A DNA stretch of 64,000 bases. Origin: Mycolicibacterium arabiense (GTDB taxonomy: Bacteria > Actinomycetota > Actinomycetes > Mycobacteriales > Mycobacteriaceae). The stretch is taken from NCBI RefSeq assembly GCF_010731815.2, contig NZ_AP022593.1:4712001-4776000 (forward strand), in the 5' to 3' direction. Position numbers and translations under genes: made by a program. Within the stretch, counting starts at the first letter, position 1. Every line of letters begins with the position of its first letter. Below, piece after piece: positions 42,839-51,400 of this stretch. The notes below the pieces were generated by a model. The model searched no databases. It was not told the origin of the DNA and worked only from the letters and a program-made list of their open reading frames with translations.

Positions 42839-43129
42839 ATGTTGAACGTGGCGGCGGTCGGCCGTCCCAGCCCCCTCCTCGACTTGAATCTGCAGGAGAT
42901 CGGCCGCCTCGGTGCCCGCGCTCTGCAGCCGAGCGAATGTCGCCGCAATGTGGAGGCGGCCGCCCCCGGGGGCATGGCGGTCGTCCGCAAGGGTCGGATC
43001 CGTTCGCAGGGCTCGTGTAGCTGTGGTTGGCAGGGCGCATCGCACGTGCTCTCCGCGATGTCCGTGCACGACGCGCTCCTCCACGTCGCGATCGCACGCT
43101 GCCGCCCCGCCACGCCACTGGTGGTCTGA
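42839..43129 (+). CDS. small cysteine-containing protein (CSCGW motif), hypothetical
   Basis: 96 residues. The C-terminal half has a pattern I associate with conserved small actinobacterial proteins: QGSCSCGWQG, then an H/L-rich helix AMSVHDALLHVAIARC and a final Pro-Leu-Val. Cys-x-Cys plus the later Cys and His residues could bind zinc. The ATG at 42839 follows TAGCTT by 8 nt, so the mRNA may be leaderless; a TTG at 42830 would add three residues. The function is unknown. A terminator hairpin lies just after the stop. Confidence 0.68.
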   Translation: MLNVAAVGRPSPLLDLNLQEIGRLGARALQPSECRRNVEAAAPGGMAVVRKGRIRSQGSCSCGWQGASHVLSAMSVHDALLHVAIARCRPATPLVV

Positions 43130-43146
43130 ACCCGTCCGGAAACGAG

Positions 43147-43178
43147 ATCAGCCGGCACCCCGAGGGGCACCGGCTGAT
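43147..43178. terminator. bidirectional terminator between convergent genes
   Basis: ATCAGCCGG (43147-43155) pairs with CCGGCTGAT (43170-43178), and an inner CCCC/GGGG pair closes a 2-nt loop across a small mismatch. Confidence 0.7.
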
Positions 43179-43195
43179 TCGACGTCGACGCTAGG

Positions 43196-43735
43196 TCAGA
43201 TGAGGGGAATCCCCGGGGTCAGGTCCGGCGGCGGCGGGAGGCCGAGCGGGTTCAGGGGGTTCACCTTCGGCAGCTGCGGGGCGGGCAACCGAGGCGCAGC
43301 AGCGCCAGCGATGGCCCCCAGGCCGAGGTTGGGATTGATGCTGAGATCCGGCACGAGGTCCACGCCGAAACTGGGCAGCACGAGGTCGGGCGCGTTGATG
43401 GTGCCGAGCGACGGGATGCCGCCGAGGGACGGAAGGCCGCCGCCACCGCCGCCGCCACCGAAGCCAGAGAGCGACGGGGGCGCGGGAAGAGCCTGAAGCT
43501 GCTTGCTGATGCCGTCGAGCAGGGCGACGCACTTGCCGTTCTGCTCGTCGACCACCTGGCCGTCCTGGCAGGTGACCCCGCCGTCCTTCGGCTTCTCCTC
43601 CTGGGCGGCGGTGTTGCTCTGCTCATCAGCGTTGCTGGTCGCGGGTACGACGACCGTTGCAAAGGTCAGTGGAGCGACGGCCAGCGCCGATCCCGACAGG
43701 AGCGTCAGCAGTACTCGCTTGGCGCGAACGGTCAT
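43196..43735 (-). CDS. exported Gly/Pro-rich protein, hypothetical
   Basis: A 179-residue exported protein. The signal peptide (RVLLTLLSGSALAVAPLTFA) is followed by a charged stretch with two cysteines (GVTCQDGQ and GKCVALLDG, probably a disulfide), a poly-Gly segment (GFGGGGGGGG) and a repetitive Leu/Pro/Gly-rich tail (LPSLGGIPSLG, PLNPLGLPPPP). The ATG at 43735 has GAGGGA upstream. It resembles other mycobacterial low-complexity envelope proteins; function unknown. Confidence 0.7.
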   Translation of the reverse strand: MTVRAKRVLLTLLSGSALAVAPLTFATVVVPATSNADEQSNTAAQEEKPKDGGVTCQDGQVVDEQNGKCVALLDGISKQLQALPAPPSLSGFGGGGGGGGLPSLGGIPSLGTINAPDLVLPSFGVDLVPDLSINPNLGLGAIAGAAAPRLPAPQLPKVNPLNPLGLPPPPDLTPGIPLI

Positions 43736-43920
43736 GGAAATCCCTCGTAATCGAAATGCGATCAATGAATGGATCCGAGTGTAGACAATAGTTCGGCTAA
43801 CTGGCACCGCAGAAACCATTCATCCCGAAGGCACGATTTGCGGGGCGGTGCCGGCCGGCAGTCGCCACGGCACGTTGGAACAGCGTGATCAAGCCGTCGA
43901 CTCGGTCGTAGATGCAGGCC

Positions 43921-43926
43921 TAGAGT
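43921..43926 (+). promoter_or_regulatory. leaderless promoter of the LLM oxidoreductase
   Basis: The -10 TAGAGT lies 8 nt before GTG 43935; a -35-like TCGACT (43898-43903) is 17 bp upstream. Confidence 0.65.
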
Positions 43927-43934
43927 GTGTCTTC

Positions 43935-44924
43935 GTGCGCTTCGGACTCTTCATTCCGCAGGGTTGGCGACTCGATCTCGTCGACATTCCGCCCGCCGAC
44001 CACTGGCAGGTGATGCGAGACCTCGCTCATCACGCCGACGGCGGGCCCTGGGACTCGCTGTGGGTCTACGACCACTTCCATACGGTGCCGGTACCGACGG
44101 ACGAGGCCACCCACGAAGCCTGGTCGCTGATGGCCGCGTACGCCGCGACGACGTCCCGCATCAAGCTCGGTCAGATGTGCACCGCGATGAGCTACCGCAA
44201 TCCCGTGTACCTCTCCAAGGTGGCAGCCACCACCGACGTCATCTCCGGTGGGCGCGTCCAGATGGGCATTGGCGGTGGTTGGTACGAGCACGAGTGGCGT
44301 GCCTACGGATACGGTTTCCCCTCCGCGGGAGTTCGATTGGCTCGCCTCGACGAGGGCGTCCAGATCATGCGGGACGCCTGGCGCGACGGCAGGGCGAGCT
44401 TCGACGGCAAGCACTACCAGGTGGACGGGGCGATCGTCGCGCCGAAGCCCCTGCAGGACAACGGGATTCCGTTGTGGATCGCCGGCGGAGGGGAGAAGGT
44501 CACCCTGAAGATCGCGGCGAAGCACGCGCAGTACACCAACTTCACCTCCGAGCCAGAGGGGTTCCGGCACAAGTCAGAGGTGCTCGAGGGGCATTGCCGC
44601 GAGGTGGGCACCGATTATGGCGCGATCGTCCGGTCGGCCAACTTCAACGCCGTCGTCGCGGGATCCGAGGCGGAGGTGCGTGACCGCGTCGAGCGCATCC
44701 GTGCCCGTCAGTCCACGAAGGCGAACGCTGAGGCCGTGGATGCCATGCTCGCGTCCGTGACGTCGGCGGACTCGGCGAGCGGAACTCCCGAGCAGGTCAT
44801 CGAACGGCTGACGCGATTGCGCGACCTAGGTTGCGAGTACGCAATCCTCTACTTCCCCGAGGCTGCATACGACCGCTCCGGGATCGAACTCTTCGAGCGC
44901 GAGGTCATCCCCGCCCTGTCGTGA
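43935..44924 (+). CDS. LLM-class F420-dependent oxidoreductase
   Basis: A 329-residue luciferase-like monooxygenase family enzyme. The conserved start VRFGLFIPQGWRLDL, LWVYDHFHTVPVP (His in the active site), SYRNPVYLSKVAATTDVISG and GIGGGWYEHEWRAYG (GxGGGW/E for F420) fit TIGR-type F420-dependent families. The GTG at 43935 is chosen because a TAGAGT -10 box and a -35 lie at leaderless distance. The substrate is unknown. Confidence 0.88.
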   Translation: MRFGLFIPQGWRLDLVDIPPADHWQVMRDLAHHADGGPWDSLWVYDHFHTVPVPTDEATHEAWSLMAAYAATTSRIKLGQMCTAMSYRNPVYLSKVAATTDVISGGRVQMGIGGGWYEHEWRAYGYGFPSAGVRLARLDEGVQIMRDAWRDGRASFDGKHYQVDGAIVAPKPLQDNGIPLWIAGGGEKVTLKIAAKHAQYTNFTSEPEGFRHKSEVLEGHCREVGTDYGAIVRSANFNAVVAGSEAEVRDRVERIRARQSTKANAEAVDAMLASVTSADSASGTPEQVIERLTRLRDLGCEYAILYFPEAAYDRSGIELFEREVIPALS

Positions 44925-45417
44925 GGGTGCGCTGGGCTCGGCACGCGAGCAACGTCGCCTAGCGCGCGTCCCACGTTCTTCGTCGGCAGGCGATGCCATC
45001 CGCTGTTGAGCCCGTCGCTTAGCGGCGTCTCGTCGGGGGTGGGGTCGTACCGCGTCGTGACGCGTCTAATTGTGATTACGCTGGACGTAACTGTCGTCAC
45101 CGTCAAAAGCGCATCCACCAGCACTTGAGTGCTGGTTACGGCTAGCTCGGTTAGCCGGAAAGTTGCGAACGCAAAGAGGCATGTTTTGACGCACGAAAAT
45201 ATAAGGCGACATAGCCATCGGCCATTTACGCTCGCGAAAATGAGCGGCCGCAAACCGTGTTCAGCAACGTTGGAACGGTGAGCGGCTGGCACCTTCGGGG
45301 GCGGTAGGGCTTCAGCCGCGACGACGCCACGTCATCGCTCCTGGGTCGGTCATCGGCTCTGTTCGTGCTGCCAGAAAACGTTCATTCCGAACGGCACGAG
45401 CACCTGGAGACGATCGA
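44925..45417. other. 493-bp region upstream of the giant protein gene
   Basis: No gene is supported. It contains a 20-bp near-perfect palindrome ACCAGCACTTGAGTGCTGGT (45117-45136), a hairpin CGGCTA-N7-TAGCCG right after it, and an AT-rich stretch (about 45165-45245). GGAG at 45407-45410 lies 8 nt... before ATG 45418 and is the likely ribosome site. The palindrome may be an LLM-gene terminator or an operator. Confidence 0.5.
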
Positions 45418-48400
45418 ATGTGCGCTAACACCCCACGGCACCGCGCAGGGGACAACTCGGCTCAGGCGGGGGTGTGGGCGGCGAGGCAGATCCTCGTCAA
45501 CGAAGGTTCGACGTCGGGCGGTCGTCGACACGCGGTGAAGCCGAACACCGGCTATGCGAGGTACATCGGCCGCGTGGGTGCCCTCGCCGTGTCGCTGGGG
45601 GTCGGAATGGCCGTTGCGACGTCGCCCGGCGTGGCTTACGCCGAAACCGAGTCCGACCCAGACTCGCCGGCGGCGTCCGGCCCCTCCGGTGCGGGCCCCG
45701 CAGCATCGTCGACGCCCGCGTCATCCACCCCGACTGACTCCTCTCCCGATGCGGCGGACGTCGACGAGCCGGCAGGGCCGACGTCGGCGTCCGAGTCGGC
45801 AGCCGACGACGGTGGTGACGTGCCGAAGATGAACGTCAACAGCTCGGGTGGAGCGCACACGTCGACGTACGGCACGTCGGCCGCCGGGGACGAGGATCCC
45901 GTCGTCACGCCGGGCGCGGCTGACCTCGACACCGTGGTGGAGAGCGAGGCGGGCCAGGAGGACGAGACGGCGGGGCCCGTCGAGGAACCGCCGGCGGGCA
46001 CGTCGCCGGAACCGGTCGCGGAGGTGCCGACCGATACGTCGGAACCGATCGACGCGCCCGCGGACCCGGTCGCAACCGATGGTGACGATTCCGGGTCGCC
46101 AACCCAGCCGAGCGGTGAGTCGGCTGGCGGACAAAGCGAAGGCGCACAACCCGGACCCGAGCCGAGTCTTCCTCAAACGCAGACGCTTTCCGTGACCGAC
46201 GATCCGGCGCCGCCGTCGGAGAGCACGTTCCAGGCGACCTCGTTCAACACGCTCATCGTCCCCTCGCCTTCAGCCGACCCACTGTCGGCACTGCTGGCCG
46301 TACCCGGCGCCATCGTCAACGTGTTCACCGGCTTCGTGGGCGCGCTGCTCACCCCGTTCCTCGTGCCGGGTCCGTTCGCGCCTGCGCCACTGCCGGGACT
46401 GTGGGCCGTATTGGCATGGGTGCGAAGGGAAATAACCCACACTTTCTTCAATCGCAGTCCCATCGCCGTTCCCATTCAGACCGGGCAGAGCCTGACGGGC
46501 GTCGTTACCGGCAACCTCAACGCGGTTGACCCCAATGGCGACCCGTTGACCGCCACGGTGACGCAGCAGGGGCAGTTCGGCACCGTCGTGATCAACGCGA
46601 ACGGCACCTACACCTACACCCCGAACGGTGCAGTTCCGGCCGGCGGCATCATCGACTCGTTCAAGGTGACCATCACCGACGGCCCCGACATGCATCTGCC
46701 GGGGATCTTCGGTCTCGTACAGGGCGTCTTCGAGTGCATTGCGCGATTCGTCGGCATCGCCCAGCCCGACACGATCGTGAAGACGGTCCCCGTCACGGTC
46801 GTCGGTTCGGCGATCGGGCTGCCGCCGGTGATCGTCACCAACCCGGTGGGTCCGATCGTCACGCCGAATAGCCCACCGGTGGTGGTCGATTCGTCCCTCG
46901 TCATCAGCGACGTTGATTCGCCGAAGCTCTCGAGCGCAACGGTCAAGGTCGGCGTCGGATACGTCCAGGGTGACGTCCTGGCGTACACGCCGACGGCAGG
47001 ACGTCCGATCACCGCAGATTGGAATGCCACCACAGGCGTCCTGACCCTGTCCGGTGAAGCGACGCTCGCCCAGTATCAAGAGGCGCTGAGGTCGGTCACC
47101 TTCGCCTCCGCTGCAGCGACTTTGGTTGGTGCGAAGGCGATCCTGATCTCTGCCACGGATACGAAGAACCTGACCAGCCTACCCGCGCTCGTCGCGGTGA
47201 CGATGCTCGGGGCCAACGTGCCGCCGCTCGTGGTGACCGTTCCGGTGGGTCCCATCGTGACCGCTGGAAGTCCGCCCGTCCCCCTCAATCCACTGCTGAC
47301 CGTGGTCGACCTGAACTCTTCAAGGCTCAACGGCGCCACCGTCACCATCACGACGGGGTTCACCGCAGGCGACGTCCTCGCGCTGGGCCCACTGACCAAC
47401 AACCCGGTCACCGGCAGCTGGAACGCCGCAACCGGCACGTTGACACTGACGGGGGAGGCCACCGTCGCGCAGTACCAGGAGGCCCTGCGTGCGGTGACCT
47501 TTGCGAGCACCACGGCCGCGGTGATCGGCCTGCGAACGGTGTCGATCGTCGCGACCGACGATCAGAGTTTGGCGAGTCTGCCGGGGCTGGTCGCGGTCAC
47601 GGTCCTTGGCCTGCCCGGCAGCGCGCCCTCGGTGATCGCCACGGTGCCGGTGAAGCTGTACACCTCGGGCGGTACGCCAGTGGTCCTGGATGCCAACCTG
47701 ACGATCGTCGACGTCGACTCGACGACGGCGACCGGCGCGACGGTGAGTTTCGATCCGTTGACCTATGACCCGGCGAAGGACCGGTTGGACTTCGTCGGCT
47801 CCGGATCGATCACCGGTGCCTTCAACGCAACCACAGGCGTGTTGGCGCTGACGGGTGCCGGGTCGATCGCGGAGTACCAGGCGGCGTTGCGGTCGGTGAG
47901 GATCGCCTCCGATGCGGTGGTCGGACTGCGGACGGTAACGATCGTCGTCACCGCCGATGGCGTGCCGAGTGCACCGGGGCTGATCGCGGTGACCATCGCG
48001 TCGCTACCGGTCTCGACGAACCTCCCGTCGGTGATCGCCACGGTGCCGGTGAAGCTGTACACCTCGGGCGGTACGCCAGTCGTGCTGGATGGCAACCTGA
48101 CGATCGTCGACGCGGACTCGTCGTCTGCCAGTGGTGCGACGGTGACCATCGGCGGTTACACCAATGGTGCAGACACACTGGGGTACAACGGGTCCGGGCC
48201 GATCAGCGGCACGTTCAATGCCGCGACTGGTGTGCTGACCCTCTCCGGTACGGCCTCCATCGCCGAATACCAGGCCGCGCTGCGGTCGGTGACGTTCGCT
48301 TCCACCGCTGGCGTGGGGTTAAAGCCGGTGACGATTGTGCTGACTGCCGATGGCGTGGCGAGTGCGCCGGGAGTGGTGGCCGTGACGGTTGCCTCCTTGC

Positions 48401-51400
48401 CGGTGTCGACGAACCTGCCCTCGGTGATCGCGACGGTGCCGGTGAAGCTGTATACCTCCGGCGGCGTGCCGGCGGTGCTCGATGGCAACCTGACCATCGT
48501 CGACGCGGACTCGACGTCCGCCAGCGGTGCAACGGTGACCATCGGCGGCTACACGGCCGGTGTCGACACGTTGGGGTACAACGGGTCCGGGCCGATCAGC
48601 GGCACGTTCGACGCCGCGACTGGTGTGTTGACGTTGACCGGTAGTGCCTCGATCGCCGAATATCAAGCCGCGCTGCGGTCGGTGACGTTTGCCTCTACCG
48701 CTGGCGTGGGGTTGAAGCCGGTCACGATCGTGCTGACCGCCGATGGCGTGGCGAGTGCGCCGGGTGTGGTGGCCGTGACGGTGGCCTCCTTGCCGGTGTC
48801 GACGAACCTGCCCTCGGTGATCGCGACGGTGCCGGTGAAGTTGTATACCTCCGGCGGCGTGCCGGCGGTGCTCGATGGCAACCTGACCATCGTCGACGCG
48901 GACTCGACGTCCGCCAGCGGTGCAACGGTGACCATCGGCGGTTACACGGCCGGTGTCGACACGTTGGGGTACAACGGGTCCGGGCCGATCAGCGGGGCGT
49001 TTGATGCCGCGACTGGTGTGTTGACGTTGACCGGTAGTGCCTCGATCGCCGAATATCAAGCCGCGCTGCGGTCGGTGACGTTTGCTTCTACCGCTGGCGT
49101 GGGGTTGAAGCCGGTGACGATCGTGCTGACTGCCGATGGCGTGGCGAGTGCGCCGGGTGTGGTGGCCGTGACGGTGGCCTCCTTGCCGGTGTCGACGAAC
49201 CTGCCCTCGGTGATCGCGACGGTGCCGGTGAAGTTGTACACCTCCGGTGGTACGCCGGTGGTGCTCGATGCGAACCTGATGATCGTCGACATCGATTCCA
49301 CGTCGGCTAGTGGTGCGACGGTGACCATCGGCGGCTACACGGCCGGTGTCGACACGTTGGGGTTCAACGGGTCCGGGCCGATCAGCGGCGCGTTCGATGC
49401 CGCGACCGGTGTGCTCACCCTCTCCGGTACGGCCTCCATCGCCGAATACCAGGCCGCACTCCGGTCGGTGACGTTCTCGTCCACGGCGACCGTTGGTGTG
49501 AAGCCGGTGACGATCGTGCTGACCGCCGATGGCGCTACGAGCGCACCGGGTTTGGTGACGGTGACGGTGGCGACCTTGCCGACGTCGACGAACTTGCCCT
49601 CAGTGATCGCCACGACTCCGGTGAAGCTGTACACCTCCGGTGGCGCGCCGGTCGTGCTCGATGCCAACGTGACGATCGTCGACGTTGACTCGACAACCGC
49701 CAGCGGAGCGACGGTCACCATCGGCGGTTACACCAATGGTGCGGACACGTTGGCGTACAACGGGTTGGGACCGATCAGTGGAGCGTTCGATGCAGCGACA
49801 GGCATTCTCACGCTCTCCGGTACGGCCTCCATCGCCGAATACCAGGCCGCACTCCGGTCGGTGACGTTCGCTTCTACCGCCGGCGTTGGTGTCAAGGCGG
49901 TGACGATCGAACTGACTGCCGATGGCGTGGAGAGCGCACCCGGGCTGGTGACCGTTACGGTCGCCACCCTGCCGGTGTCGACGAATCTGCCGTCGGTGAT
50001 CGCCACGACGCCGGTAAAGCTGTACACAAGCGGCGGAACGCCGGTCGTGTTGGATGCGAACCTGACGATCGTCGACGCGGATTCGACGTCGGCCAGTGGT
50101 GCGACGGTCACCATCGGTGGATACTCCAACGGTGCGGACACGTTGTCGTACAACGGCTTCGGACCGATCACCGGCTTGTTCGACCCTGCGACGGGTGTGT
50201 TGACGCTGACCGGTACGGCTTCGATCGCCCAGTATCAGGCGGCCCTGCGCTCGGTGACATTCGCTTCCACGGCCGAGGTAGGGGTCAAGGCGGTCACGAT
50301 CGTCCTGACGGCCGATGGCGTGCCGAGTGCGACGGGTCTGGTGACCGTCACGGTCGCCACGCTGCCGGTGTCGACGAACCTGCCTTCGGTGGTCGCCACG
50401 ACTCCGGTGAAGCTGTACACCTCAGGCGGTATGCCGGTGGTGCTGGATGCGAACCTGACGGTCGTCGACGCGGATTCGACGTCGGCCAGTGGTGCGACGG
50501 TGACCATCAGCGGTTACAGCAACGGTGCGGACACGTTGGGTTACAACGGGTCCGGGTTGATCAGCGGGTCGTTCGATGTCGCGACCGGTGTGCTGACCCT
50601 CTCCGGTACGGCCTCGATCGCCGAGTACCAGGCGGCGTTGCGGTCGGTGACGTTCGCTTCCACCGCCGGCGTGGGTGTGAAGCCGGTGACGATCGTGCTG
50701 ACCGCCGATGACGTGCAGAGCGCACCAGGGCTCGTGACGGTCACGGTCGCCACCTTGCCGGTCTCGACGAACCTGCCCTCGGTGATCGCCACGACGCCCG
50801 TGAAGCTGTACACCTCGGGTGGCGCGCCGGTGGTGCTGGATGCAAGTTTGACGATTGTCGACGCTGACTCGACGTCGGCCAGTGGTGCGACGGTGACCAT
50901 CGGCGGCTACACGGCCGGTGCAGACTCGTTGACGTACAACGGCGCAGGAACGATAACCGGGATATTCAACCCGGTTACGGGGGTGTTGGAGCTGACTGGC
51001 AATGCCACGATCGATCAATACCAGGCCGCCCTCCGGTCGGTCACCTTCTCTTCCACGGCGACCGCCGGCGTCAAGGCGGTCACGATCGTGCTGACCGCCG
51101 ATGAGGTGGAGAGCACTCCCGGACTGGTGACCGTCACGGTCGCCACCCTCCCGGTGTCGACGAATGTGCCGTCGGTGGTGGCGACGTCGGCGGTGAAGTT
51201 GTACACCGCTGGTGGTGCTGCGGTGGTGTTGGATCCGGTGCTCACGGTGGTGGATCTGGATTCGAATACGGTGTCGCAGGCGACGGTGACCGTCGGTGGT
51301 GTTGGGTTCGATTCGGCCACTGATTCGTTGGGATTCGTTGATGGCAACGGGATTACGGGGTCGTGGGATGCGGCGTCGGGGACGTTGACTCTCAACGGTG

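Noticed and set aside
44849..45292. 147-codon minus-strand frame before the giant gene
   Set aside because: It overlaps the LLM gene end, has no ribosome site and no recognisable domain.
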